Of a stretch of DNA of 47,720 nt, positions 1-6,943 are shown piece by piece; position 1 is the first letter of the stretch, and each line of letters begins with the position of its first letter. The notes beneath the pieces are model-generated. The model searched no databases and had not been told where the DNA came from. It saw nothing but the letters and a program-made list of their open reading frames with translations. Made by a program: the position numbers and the translations under genes. Source of the stretch: Elusimicrobiota bacterium (GTDB taxonomy: Bacteria; Elusimicrobiota; Elusimicrobia; Elusimicrobiales; UBA9959). The DNA lies in assembly GCA_030651035.1 (NCBI GenBank), contig JAUSCK010000271.1, positions 1-47,720 of the forward strand. The letters are read 5' to 3'.

Positions 1-873
1 TCTTTTTTTGCGCTGGCGGAAGAATTTTACGACCGGGCCGTGCACGGGCAGGGCCGGGTCTATGTCTATCCAGTCCGAGCCCGCGGAGCGCAGCGCGGCC
101 TCCATGACCTCCCGGCGGCCGGCGGCCGCGGCTTCGTAGGCCGCGCGGTAGGCCGGGCTTGAGAGGTCGGCGGTGAAACTCTCCCCGCCTTCAAGCTGCT
201 CGGTCACCAGCAGCGCGCGCGCCTCGGGCAGCGAGCGCTCGAAGCGGTCCGTTATTACCACGGGTATCAGGTCGTGGCGGCGGGCGGTCAGGCGCGTCTC
301 CGTGGTGTAGTCCGGGGAGTTGAAGTCCGAGATGAGGATAATGATGCCGCTGTGCTTCATAACCCTGTTAGCCATTTTGAGGGCGGCGGCTATGTCCGTG
401 CCGCGGCTTTTGGGCGTATAGGCCAGCAGCTCCCGGATTATGCGCAGGCTGTGGTTCCTGCCCTTGCGGGGCGGGATGTAGAGCTCCGTCTTGTCGCTGA
501 ACAGCAGCAGCCCGCTCTTGTCGCTGTTCTTAAGCGCCGAGAAGGCGAACATCGCCGCCAGCTCGGCGGCGGCTTCGCTCTTGGGCTTTCCCGACGAGCC
601 GAAGGACTGCGACGCCGAGACGTCGCAGAGTATCATCAGCGTAAGCTCGCGCTCCTCTATGAAGCGCTTTATGAAAGGTTTCCCGGCGCGGGCCGTAACG
701 TTCCAGTCTATGGAGCGCACGTCGTCGCCGGCCACGTATTCCCGCACCTCGGAGAACTCCACGCCGCGGCCTTTGAACACGCTCTGGTACTGGCCGGAGA
801 AAGTTTCGCTGACCAGGCGTCCGGTCTTTATCTCTATCTGCCGGACCTTTTTTAGGATTTCAGCGGTATTCAT
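1..873 (-). CDS. DUF58 domain protein (partial, 3' end outside window)
   Basis: I translated this frame directly; it is open from ATG at 873 to the window edge, giving 291 residues with no stop. It starts MNTAEILKKVRQIEIKTGR. It carries the DUF58 core: GRGVEFSEVREYVAGDDVRS followed by IDWNVTARAGKPFIKRF. A von Willebrand A-like fold follows, with LMILCDVSASQSFGSSG, where DxSxS is the MIDAS-type metal site, and later IIILISDFNSP. DUF58 proteins are usually about 290-300 residues, so only a few residues should be missing; the last visible residues are basic (QRKKR). The gene lies downstream of a MoxR ATPase in the same orientation. That is the classic MoxR-DUF58 pair, thought to assemble or activate metal-binding, periplasmic or membrane complexes. 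The substrate is unknown. There is no transmembrane segment in the visible part, so it is probably cytoplasmic. Confidence 0.92.
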   Translation of the reverse strand, partial: MNTAEILKKVRQIEIKTGRLVSETFSGQYQSVFKGRGVEFSEVREYVAGDDVRSIDWNVTARAGKPFIKRFIEERELTLMILCDVSASQSFGSSGKPKSEAAAELAAMFAFSALKNSDKSGLLLFSDKTELYIPPRKGRNHSLRIIRELLAYTPKSRGTDIAAALKMANRVMKHSGIIILISDFNSPDYTTETRLTARRHDLIPVVITDRFERSLPEARALLVTEQLEGGESFTADLSSPAYRAAYEAAAAGRREVMEAALRSAGSDWIDIDPALPVHGPVVKFFRQRKKR

Positions 874-880
874 AAATAAA

Positions 881-958
881 TCGAAAGTCGAAAGTCGAAA
901 ATCGAAAATCTGGAATCGGGAATCTGAACTCCGCGATTTTCGATCTTCGATTTTCGAT
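881..958. repeat. Intergenic inverted repeat, family A (heptamer TCNNNAA/G)
   Basis: The left arm reads as consecutive heptamers of the form TCNNNAR (TCGAAAG, TCGAAAG, TCGAAAA, TCGAAAA, TCTGGAA, TCGGGAA, TCTGAAC). The right arm at 934-958 is the reverse complement of the TCGAAAA-type units. The element fills almost the whole spacer between the DUF58 start and the MoxR stop. It should fold into a hairpin in the MoxR-DUF58 transcript. A second member lies at 6845-6936. Confidence 0.8.
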
Positions 959-963
959 TGTTT

Positions 964-1953
964 TTACGGTACCTCGACGGCTTCGAAGATGCTTTTGATG
1001 ATATCTTCCGAGCCGATATTCTCGGCTTCGGCCTCGTAGGTGAGCAGGATGCGGTGGCGCATTATATCGAAGCCCACGGCCTTTATATCCTCGGGCGTAA
1101 CGTAGCCGCGGCCGTTTATGAACGCGTAGGCCTTGGCGGCCTGTATCATGAAGATGGTGGCGCGCGGGCTGGCGCCGTAATTTATCCAGGGCTTGATCTT
1201 ATCAAGGCCGTGCTTTCCCGGGTCGCGCGTGGCTATCACCAGGTCCAGCACGTAGTTCTTGATCTTGTCGTCCACGTAGATCAGGTCGGCGGTCTGCCGG
1301 GCCTTCAGTATCTCCTCCATGCTGACCGCTTTGCCGGCCTGCGGCATGGTCTGGCAGGCCATCAGCTCCAGCACGCGGGCCTCCTCCGTCTTGGACGGGT
1401 AGGTGATGTTTATCTTAAGCATGAAGCGGTCCACCTGCGCCTCGGGCAGCGGGTAGGTGCCTTCCTGCTCGATGGGGTTCATGGTGGCCAGGACCATGAA
1501 CAGGTCCGGCAGTTTGTAGGTGGTGTCGGAGATGGTGACCTGGCGCTCCTGCATGCCTTCCAGCAGCGCGCTCTGCACTTTAGCCGGGGCGCGGTTTATT
1601 TCGTCGGCCAGGATTATGTTGGCGAAGATGGGTCCCTTGCGCACCGAGAAAGAGCTTTCCTTGGGGTTGAAGATCAGCGTGCCCGTGATGTCGGCGGGCA
1701 GCAGGTCCGGGGTGAACTGTATGCGCTGGAAGGAGGCCGAGATGGCCTGCGCCAGCGTCTTTACGGCGAGCGTCTTGGCCAGGCCGGGCACGCCTTCCAC
1801 CAGCACGTGGCCGTTGGCGATAAGCCCTACGAGCAGGCCGTTTATCAGGTCCTCCTGGCCGACTATCACCTTGGCCATTTCCTTGCGCAGGTCCTGTATG
1901 AAAAGCGAGTCCTGCTGAATTTTCTGGTTCAGTCTGGAGATTTCCGAGTCCAT
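964..1953 (-). CDS. MoxR-family AAA+ ATPase
   Basis: The product has 329 residues, normal for MoxR. It has a Walker A motif in the MoxR form (EGVPGLAKT), Walker B (ILADEINRAP) and the sensor segment ATMNPIEQEGTYPLPEAQVD, which is diagnostic of the family. The start at 1953 is supported by a purine-rich site (AAAAGGGGA) about 7 nt upstream. MoxR ATPases work as cytoplasmic chaperones on partner proteins carrying vWA or DUF58 domains, and the next gene downstream is exactly such a DUF58 protein. The 90-nt spacer between them is occupied by a hairpin-forming repeat, so the pair is probably co-transcribed but separated by RNA structure. A second repeat of another family lies just upstream of the start. 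The family call is very secure; the client is not known. Confidence 0.97.
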   Translation of the reverse strand: MDSEISRLNQKIQQDSLFIQDLRKEMAKVIVGQEDLINGLLVGLIANGHVLVEGVPGLAKTLAVKTLAQAISASFQRIQFTPDLLPADITGTLIFNPKESSFSVRKGPIFANIILADEINRAPAKVQSALLEGMQERQVTISDTTYKLPDLFMVLATMNPIEQEGTYPLPEAQVDRFMLKINITYPSKTEEARVLELMACQTMPQAGKAVSMEEILKARQTADLIYVDDKIKNYVLDLVIATRDPGKHGLDKIKPWINYGASPRATIFMIQAAKAYAFINGRGYVTPEDIKAVGFDIMRHRILLTYEAEAENIGSEDIIKSIFEAVEVP

Positions 1954-1978
1954 GTGATTCCCCTTTTAGAAATATTTT

Positions 1979-2095
1979 TCACCGCCGAGGCGCGGAGGTC
2001 GCAGAGTGAGAGCAGAGCAAGATGATTTTATTGTAACTGATAAGAAGAATATTGCTCATGTGCCCTTCTCTGCGACCTCTGCGTCTCTGCGGTGA
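1979..2095. repeat. Intergenic inverted repeat, family B (CGCAGAG unit)
   Basis: Two 28-nt arms, 1979-2006 and 2068-2095, are reverse complements with three mismatches. Each arm is built from short tandem CGCAGAG-type units (TCACCGC, GAG, CGC, GAGGTCGCAGAG). A 61-nt unrelated, AT-richer spacer separates them. The element lies between the MoxR start and the HEAT-protein stop. A second copy is at 15351-15480. Confidence 0.85.
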
Positions 2096-2132
2096 TATTC
2101 AGTAATTTATCCAGTTGTTAACGTTCTGCTGT

Positions 2133-2756
2133 TTATTCTATGCGGAAGAGCGGCTTTGAATCCAGCTCGCGCAGCTGCTGCTCCTTGTGCGCTTCTATAT
2201 CCCTGCGGATGCTGTTCACGGCTTCGAGGGCCTTGAGGCGCACTTCCTCGTCGTAGTCCTCCAGCGCGCGGCTCAGGGCCGGTATGGCTTCCTTGTTGGA
2301 AAAGGAGCCGATGGCGGAGACGGCGCGCAGGCGGGTTTCCTTGTCGTAGTCCTTAAGCGCCTCGGTGAGCAGCGCCAGGCTCAGCTTGGTCTTGTCCTTG
2401 GCCAGCATCTCTATGATGTTCTTTTTCACGACCGCCTCGGTTTCGTTCTCAAGCATGTTTTTCAGCACGCCGGGGGCGCTCTCGTCCTGCAGCTGCCACA
2501 GCAGCTCGGCCGCGGCGAAGCGCACCTTTTCGTTGGCGTCCTCGGTGAGCCCGCGCAGCGTCTTGAGGGTCTGCAGGGAGAACTTTATAAGGAAGGTCTT
2601 TTCTGTCTTTACCGGCAGCGCGGGATCGAGCTGGGTGGCTATCTGCTCCTTTTTCGCCTGCTGCATCATTTCCTTCTTTTTTAAGTCGTCCTTTTTCTGG
2701 GCGATCAGGTAGTAAATCCCGGCGATAAAAATAAGAAGCATCAGGAACCATTTCAT
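2133..2756 (-). CDS. Membrane-anchored HEAT-repeat protein
   Basis: The protein has 207 residues. Residues 1-19 (MKWFLMLLIFIAGIYYLIA) form a single hydrophobic anchor, followed by a very lysine-rich stretch (QKKDDLKKKEMMQQAKKEQ), so the bulk should be cytoplasmic. Residues about 55-195 are HEAT/PBS-lyase-type helical repeats, for example LRGLTEDANEKVRFAAAELL, LKDYDKETRLRAVSAIGS and LEDYDEEVRLKALEAVNS. These repeats act as protein-binding scaffolds. The start is backed by AGAGGA about 8 nt upstream. It is followed at 39 nt by no other minus gene than MoxR across a 180-nt spacer holding a family B repeat, and preceded by an amidotransferase gene. No catalytic residues are seen and the partner is unknown. 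Confidence 0.88.
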   Translation of the reverse strand: MKWFLMLLIFIAGIYYLIAQKKDDLKKKEMMQQAKKEQIATQLDPALPVKTEKTFLIKFSLQTLKTLRGLTEDANEKVRFAAAELLWQLQDESAPGVLKNMLENETEAVVKKNIIEMLAKDKTKLSLALLTEALKDYDKETRLRAVSAIGSFSNKEAIPALSRALEDYDEEVRLKALEAVNSIRRDIEAHKEQQLRELDSKPLFRIE

Positions 2757-2795
2757 AGCGTAATCCTCTTGGCCGTCCGATGGGCATAGCCCCTG

Positions 2796-3635
2796 TTACG
2801 GCACCGGCAATGCCTTGAAGCTGAGCAGTATCTTCCCGCCGCGCGCTTCGGCGCGCGCGATCTCCGGGTCGTTCATCTTTTTCCAGCCGGGCCCCGCGTC
2901 CGCCGGCTCGCTTGAAAACACTACCCTGTCCTTTTCCCGGCGCCAGGCCACGCGGCCGAACTCCCAGCCGGGGGTAAGCAGCGCGTCCTTCCCCCCCTCA
3001 TTCTTAAGCTGGTAGTGACAGAGCACGGTAAGGCTGTCCGCCGAGGCCAGGAAGATGTTGAGCCCGCGGTACGGGGCCCGCCGCCCAGGGTATTTATCCC
3101 TGCAGGAGGTCCAGACGGTTCGTATCTCGTCGAGGGCCATCGCCAGCGCGGCCTCGGGGGAGCCGTAGGCGTCCAGCATTTTCACTACCTGCCAGAAAAG
3201 CACTTCAGAGTCGTTCGCGCCCTTTACCTTTGAGGCGTATTTGCCCAGCAGCGCGCGTATTTCGTCCTTGATGAAAAGCGTGCCGTTATGCGCGAAGACC
3301 AGGCCGTCCGCCGAGAAAGGCTGGGTGCAGTTCCTGGAGATGAGCCTGGCCTTCGGCAGGCCCGCCGGGTTGGAGGCGTCGCGCAGGTGGGCCACTGTAA
3401 CGCGGGAAACCGCCGTGTCCGCGGCCGCTTCAAAAGCCGGTTTTTCCAGGCGCGCCGGCCCGGGGCTCTTCACCACCGCCGGGACCGGGCCGCGGTAAAA
3501 GCCTATGCCCCAGCCGTCGTCCTGAAACCTGCCCTTGACGGCGCCGGCCTGCGCCAGCAGGCTTTTGGGATTTCCGTAAAGGAGGTCCCGGCCGGAGGCC
3601 GGACGGTTAGAGATCGCCGCGGTGATTCTGCACAT
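2796..3635 (-). CDS. Class II glutamine amidotransferase (YafJ-like)
   Basis: The protein has 279 residues and begins MCRITAAISNRPASG. Class II (Ntn) amidotransferases use the N-terminal Cys, here Cys2, as nucleophile after Met removal, and this fixes the start codon. Further family segments are QDDGWGIGFYRG, VAHLRDAS and VFAHNGTLF, the last two matching the glutamine-binding loops of YafJ/DUG3-type proteins. The enzyme would release ammonia from glutamine or a gamma-glutamyl compound; no synthase domain is fused, so the acceptor is unknown. There is no clear Shine-Dalgarno sequence upstream of the ATG, so it may be translated from a very short leader. The gene is divergent from the RDD gene across a 99-nt AT-rich spacer. 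The class is certain, the substrate is not. Confidence 0.92.
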   Translation of the reverse strand: MCRITAAISNRPASGRDLLYGNPKSLLAQAGAVKGRFQDDGWGIGFYRGPVPAVVKSPGPARLEKPAFEAAADTAVSRVTVAHLRDASNPAGLPKARLISRNCTQPFSADGLVFAHNGTLFIKDEIRALLGKYASKVKGANDSEVLFWQVVKMLDAYGSPEAALAMALDEIRTVWTSCRDKYPGRRAPYRGLNIFLASADSLTVLCHYQLKNEGGKDALLTPGWEFGRVAWRREKDRVVFSSEPADAGPGWKKMNDPEIARAEARGGKILLSFKALPVP

Positions 3636-3669
3636 ATATAGGGATATTTAAACAATTTTGGACGGGGTA

Positions 3670-3697
3670 TTCAAATACTTCGCGAAGTTGATATAAT
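3670..3697 (+). promoter_or_regulatory. Candidate promoter with 12-bp palindrome, for the RDD gene
   Basis: A perfect TATAAT lies at 3692-3697, 38 nt before the plus-strand ATG. A weak -35 candidate (TTCAAA, 3670-3675) sits 16 bp upstream. Between them is a perfect 12-bp palindrome, ACTTCGCGAAGT (3677-3688), which could be an operator. The region also lies upstream of the divergent amidotransferase gene. The -10 is convincing; the rest is inference. Confidence 0.5.
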
Positions 3698-3734
3698 AAA
3701 GCCAGCAAATAAATCACAGCCGGACAGGTTTATC

Positions 3735-4622
3735 ATGGAAAATAATAATTTTGAATTCAAGCCGCTGAGGGGTATCCCGGAGCTGGAGGACGCCGCGCTG
3801 CCCGGGGCGGAGGGGCCGGTTCCCGCCGGTTTCAACGAGCGGTTCGTGGCTTATGTGATAGACGCGCTGCCGTTCGTGCTGGTCACTTATTTCACGCTGA
3901 AGCTGGCCGTGAAAGCGGGGCTTTTCCCCTATACCACCGGCAATGAGTGGCTCTGGAAATTCCTCTGGATGGGCGTCTATGTGGTTTACGAGGCCGTCTT
4001 TTCAAGCGGGGGACGCGCCACGCTGGGCAAGTATATAATGAATATACGGGTGAAGGCCCTGGACGGGAGCGATCTCTCCTTCTCTAAAGCTTTTGTAAGG
4101 GCCCTGTCCTATTTCCTTAGCTCCGCCACTTTCAACCTGGGCTACCTGGCGGCGCTGGTGACCGATAAGAACCGCGCCCTGCACGATTTTGTGGCGGGGA
4201 GCCGCGTGATAAGCATACGCGAGCGCAGCGACTGGGCCGGCGGGCTGGTGCTGGCCGCCTCCTGGGGCATGATGGTGATCTTAGCCGGCACCTGGCTGAA
4301 CAACACGGTGCTGAAGATGACTCCGTCCGAGAAAAAGCAGGTAATAGCGGCGCACCGCACCATTTCGAAGCTGGCCAAGCTGGAGGAGATATACCTGCAG
4401 CGCGAAGGGCATTACACCAACGACCTGCGGACCCTGGCAAGCCTCACCGGCAACGTTAACGCGGTCAGGGCCGAACTTTTCAAGACGCTTCAGCCTAACA
4501 CCCTCGTGATCTCCTCCAACGGGCGGAAGTTCCTGATAACCGCCAAGGCCAATAACTGGCGCAAGACGGAGGTGCAGGTTTCGTCGCGGGTGGACGCCCC
4601 CCCGCCCAGGCTTATGCCCTGA
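3735..4622 (+). CDS. RDD-family membrane protein with pilin-like C-terminal region
   Basis: The protein has 295 residues and is the only plus-strand gene in the window. The RDD domain spans about residues 33-165, with FNERFVAYVIDALPF carrying the signature Arg36 and Asp43, two membrane segments, and GRATLGKYIMNIRV between the second and third helices. A further hydrophobic segment lies at about 175-195 (LVLAASWGMMVILAGTWL). The remaining 100 residues are soluble and contain IYLQREGHYTNDLRTLASLT, which resembles the region after the N-terminal helix of type IV pilin-like proteins; this resemblance is my reading only. RDD proteins are integral membrane proteins, some linked to ion transport. 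It is preceded by GGACAGG about 6 nt from the ATG and followed by a strong terminator. The function is unknown. Confidence 0.85.
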   Translation: MENNNFEFKPLRGIPELEDAALPGAEGPVPAGFNERFVAYVIDALPFVLVTYFTLKLAVKAGLFPYTTGNEWLWKFLWMGVYVVYEAVFSSGGRATLGKYIMNIRVKALDGSDLSFSKAFVRALSYFLSSATFNLGYLAALVTDKNRALHDFVAGSRVISIRERSDWAGGLVLAASWGMMVILAGTWLNNTVLKMTPSEKKQVIAAHRTISKLAKLEEIYLQREGHYTNDLRTLASLTGNVNAVRAELFKTLQPNTLVISSNGRKFLITAKANNWRKTEVQVSSRVDAPPPRLMP

Positions 4623-4628
4623 TCAAAC

Positions 4629-4665
4629 AAAAAAACAGCCCTCCGGTCCGGCGGGCTGTTTTTTT
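4629..4665. terminator. Bidirectional intrinsic terminator
   Basis: Arms AAAAAAACAGCCC (4629-4641) and GGGCTGTTTTTTT (4653-4665) are perfectly complementary around an 11-nt loop. There are T-runs on both strands. It stands between the convergent RDD gene (stop at 4622) and the DksA-like gene (stop at 4743), so it can serve both. Confidence 0.93.
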
Positions 4666-4742
4666 GCAGGGCTAAGCGGCAGAAGAATTCAGGGATCTCT
4701 GCGGTCTTTCATCCTTCAGCCCTCTCCCTTGGTCCTTTCCGC

Positions 4743-5285
4743 TCACACCTTTTTCTTTTCCGAGCCGTTCTGGCAGTCTATGCAGTAGCGGGCAGAGGGC
4801 AGCGCTTTTATGCGCTTCCTGTCAATGATGTCCTTGCAGTGCTCGCAGAGGCCGTAGGTACCTTTCTCCATCTTGCGCAGGGCCGATTCTATGTCGCGCA
4901 GTATCTTGCGCTCGTTGTCTGAAAGCTCGAAGAGTATTTCCTTGTCCAGGCTCTGCGTGGCCTGGTCTATCGAGTCGCCCACCTCGGGCTCGAGCATGTC
5001 CAGGTTTTTCTTATCCTCGACGTTCTTGGCGATGTCCGTCTTCATCTCGCTGAGGACGGCCGCGATCGCCGCCAGCTCGGCCTTTGTCAGCGCCTCCGCC
5101 GGCCGGCTTTTTTTAACCGGGGCGGCTTTGGCCGGCCCGACGGCCGCGGGCCGCTTAGGCGGCGCCAGCTTCTTTTGAATTGTGCTTTTCGCCGCCGCAG
5201 GCCTGGCTGTTTTTTTCGCCGCCGCTTTTTTCGCCGGGGCTTTCTTTACCGCCGTTTTTTTAGCTGTCTTTACTGGTTTTTTCAT
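4743..5285 (-). CDS. DksA/TraR C4 zinc-finger protein with histone H1-like N-terminal tail
   Basis: The protein has 180 residues. Residues 1-62 are almost only Lys, Ala and Pro (KKTAVKKAPAKKAAAKK), like histone H1/HctB-type tails. Residues about 65-180 are a DksA/TraR domain: a coiled coil with D104-x-x-D107-x-A109 at the tip position (the DxxDxA motif that DksA uses in the RNA polymerase secondary channel), then a zinc finger C147-x2-C150-x17-C168-x2-C171 (CEHC, CIDC). The tip residues are kept, so a transcription role at RNA polymerase is plausible; the basic tail would add DNA or RNA binding. The start is supported by GGAG 7 nt upstream. It is 17 nt downstream-spaced from the aminopropyltransferase stop, in the same direction on the other side. 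Family call secure; the role of the tail is inferred. Confidence 0.93.
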   Translation of the reverse strand: MKKPVKTAKKTAVKKAPAKKAAAKKTARPAAAKSTIQKKLAPPKRPAAVGPAKAAPVKKSRPAEALTKAELAAIAAVLSEMKTDIAKNVEDKKNLDMLEPEVGDSIDQATQSLDKEILFELSDNERKILRDIESALRKMEKGTYGLCEHCKDIIDRKRIKALPSARYCIDCQNGSEKKKV

Positions 5286-5302
5286 AAGGCTCCATTTATC
5301 CG

Positions 5303-6283
5303 TTAATGCTGCGAAGTACTGAAAAACATGGGGCGCGCCGCGGTTATTACGGCGCGCGAGGCCTTAATCCTGTCCCGGTAGTACCTGGGAAGGCTGAAGG
5401 CCCCGGTTATGGTCGGGCCGTCGGAATATTTCAGCGGGCGCCTGAGTCTTTTGGCCGCCGAGCGGTCAAGGGCGGCGGCTTGAAGCCCGGCGGGAGCGCG
5501 GGCGGGGCTGTCCGTGCAGTAGAGGAAGGTCCACGGCATATCGTAAGAGGGGATGAAGGCGGTGTAGCCGGCAACGAAGCGGAAGACCCTCCTGAGGGTG
5601 TTGTAAATGGCCGGGTGCAGGTCGAACTGCAGCGGGGTACCGGGGCCGGCCTGTATGGCGAAGATCCCGCCCGGGGCCATTATCTTCTTCAGGCGGCGGT
5701 AGAACTCCAGCGTGTAAAGGGCGTAGGCCGGGCCGCTCTCGATGGGGCTCGGCAGGTCCGAATAGATAAGGTCGAATTTCAGCGAGGTGTTTTCGACGTA
5801 TTTCCCGGCGTCCTGGGCCAGCAGGCGCAGCCGCGGGTCGGCAAAGGCGCCGCGGTGCCAGGTTCCAAGGTGTTTCCCGGCGAAGCGCAGTATGTTGTAG
5901 TCTATGTCGGCCATAACCAGGCGCTCTATGCCGCGGTCATTGAGGACGTCCCTGGCGGTGGCGCCCTCCCCCCCGCCCAGTATCAGCGCGTTCCTGGGTG
6001 CCGGGTGGGCCAGCAGGGCCGGGCAGACTAGGGATTCATGGTAGAAGGCCTCGTCGTACTGGCTGGACTGGGTTTCACCGTCTATCACCAGCACCTTCCC
6101 GAAAGTATGCGTCTGTATCAGCGCGGCTTCCTGGAAGGCCGTGGAAGAAGTCTCGATCACCTTCAGCGCGCGGTGGGCGTGCAGCTCTCCAGGCGTGAAA
6201 AATTCCACGAACCATTCCCCCTTCGGCAGAATGCTGCTTGAATCTTTTATCCAGTCAAATTTAGTCTTCTTTTTCATTCTCAT
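5303..6283 (-). CDS. speE: Spermidine synthase-family aminopropyltransferase
   Basis: With the start at 6283 the product is 326 residues. The open frame reaches up to 6334, but those extra residues are coded by a tandem-repeat element (family C) and look spurious, so the true start is ATG at 6283 or 6277. The domain has the decarboxylated-AdoMet site ALILGGGEGATARDVL, then LVMADIDYNILRFAG and FDLIYSDLPSP. Spermidine synthase adds an aminopropyl group from decarboxylated AdoMet to putrescine. The GGGEGATAR form also occurs in thermospermine and aminopropylagmatine synthases, so the acceptor is open. The gene follows speD, which makes the donor substrate, in the same direction across 120 nt filled by the repeat. 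This context strongly supports polyamine synthesis. Confidence 0.9.
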   Translation of the reverse strand: MRMKKKTKFDWIKDSSSILPKGEWFVEFFTPGELHAHRALKVIETSSTAFQEAALIQTHTFGKVLVIDGETQSSQYDEAFYHESLVCPALLAHPAPRNALILGGGEGATARDVLNDRGIERLVMADIDYNILRFAGKHLGTWHRGAFADPRLRLLAQDAGKYVENTSLKFDLIYSDLPSPIESGPAYALYTLEFYRRLKKIMAPGGIFAIQAGPGTPLQFDLHPAIYNTLRRVFRFVAGYTAFIPSYDMPWTFLYCTDSPARAPAGLQAAALDRSAAKRLRRPLKYSDGPTITGAFSLPRYYRDRIKASRAVITAARPMFFSTSQH

Positions 6284-6288
6284 TTTTG

Positions 6289-6402
6289 CGCAAAGAAACA
6301 CAAAGAGTTTCCACACAAAGCCACAAAGCCACAAAGCACATCTACCTTTACTTTATTCTTTATCATTTCTTCTTCGTGTCTTCGTGCCTTTGTGTGATAT
6401 TG
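6289..6402. repeat. Intergenic inverted repeat, family C (CACAAAG unit)
   Basis: The left arm (6289-6339) has tandem ACACAAAG / CCACAAAG units of 8-9 nt. The right arm (about 6369-6402) is the inverted counterpart (CTTCGTG, CTTCGTG, CCTTTGTGTG). A T-rich spacer lies between. The element fills the speD-speE spacer and overlaps an unlikely N-terminal extension of the speE frame. A left-arm-only copy is at 17801-17839. Confidence 0.75.
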
Positions 6403-6405
6403 CTC

Positions 6406-6759
6406 TCATTTCGGCAGCAGGCCGCGTTCCATGTTCATCACGCTGAAATGCGTGGCCCTGAAAAGTTTCTTGACCACCTTGAAAGCCTCCCAGGGGCGGG
6501 TTCTGGCGCCGCAGGTGAAAAGGTCCACCGCGGCGTAGCGGTGCTCCGGCCAGGTGTGTATGGCGAAATGGGATTCGGCTATAACCACCACGCCCGAGAC
6601 GCCGCAGGGCTTGAAGTGGTGGAAGATCGAGTCTATTATCGTGGTGTCGGCCGCCTTGGCGGCTTTCAGCATAGCGTCCTGGACTTTGGCCACGGAGGAG
6701 AGCGCCGCGGCGCTGCAGCCGTAAAGTTCAAGTATAAGGTGCTGGCCAAGTGCTTTCAT
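6406..6759 (-). CDS. speD: S-adenosylmethionine decarboxylase proenzyme
   Basis: The protein has 117 residues, the usual size of the short bacterial class 1B enzyme. The self-cleavage site is E62-S63 in AESHFAIHTWPE; Ser63 becomes the pyruvoyl cofactor. His68 and Cys83 (FTCGAR), which assist processing and catalysis in the Thermotoga enzyme, fall at the expected positions. The enzyme makes decarboxylated AdoMet, the aminopropyl donor for the aminopropyltransferase coded immediately downstream. A sigma-70-type promoter lies upstream at 6802-6830. There is no clear Shine-Dalgarno sequence before the ATG, only an AU-rich ATAATAATA run. Very secure. Confidence 0.96.
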   Translation of the reverse strand: MKALGQHLILELYGCSAAALSSVAKVQDAMLKAAKAADTTIIDSIFHHFKPCGVSGVVVIAESHFAIHTWPEHRYAAVDLFTCGARTRPWEAFKVVKKLFRATHFSVMNMERGLLPK

Positions 6760-6801
6760 TATTATTATTCGGTCACTGTTCCGGCCGTCGTATGGCCTAA
6801 C

Positions 6802-6830
6802 AATCTATATTATTTGCCGGGGGGTGTCAA
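6802..6830 (-). promoter_or_regulatory. Sigma-70-type promoter for speD-speE
   Basis: On the minus strand there is a perfect -35 TTGACA (6830-6825), a 17-bp spacer and a -10 TAGATT (6807-6802; 4 of 6 consensus bases). The predicted start of transcription, near 6795, leaves a leader of about 36 nt before the speD ATG at 6759. This is the best-matching promoter I saw in the window. Confidence 0.72.
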
Positions 6831-6844
6831 CCGACGGGATGGAA

Positions 6845-6936
6845 AGTCGGGGGTCGGGAGTCGGGGGGCGGCTAAAACGAGTGCTGTTCGGGTCTCCCGA
6901 CTCCCGACTCTAGACTCCTGACTCTAGACTCTGACT
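6845..6936. repeat. Intergenic inverted repeat, family A (second copy)
   Basis: The left arm is GTCGGGG/GTCGGGA-type heptamers (6845-6868). The right arm (6891-6936) is inverted heptamers that read TCAGAGT, CTAGAGT, CAGGAGT, CTAGAGT, CGGGAGT on the opposite strand. The unit keeps the TCNNNAG pattern of the copy at 881-958 although the middle bases differ. The element lies between the speD promoter and the stop codon of the PorV-type gene. Confidence 0.8.
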
Positions 6937-6943
6937 TAGATCG

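Noticed and set aside
958-2025. Plus-strand open frame of 355 codons opposite MoxR
   Set aside because: It is the antisense of a textbook MoxR ATPase, and parts of it are coded by the inverted repeat at 1979-2095.
6284-6334. N-terminal extension of the aminopropyltransferase frame
   Set aside because: The 17 extra residues are coded by tandem units of repeat family C and are not seen in the family; ATG 6283 or 6277 is more likely.
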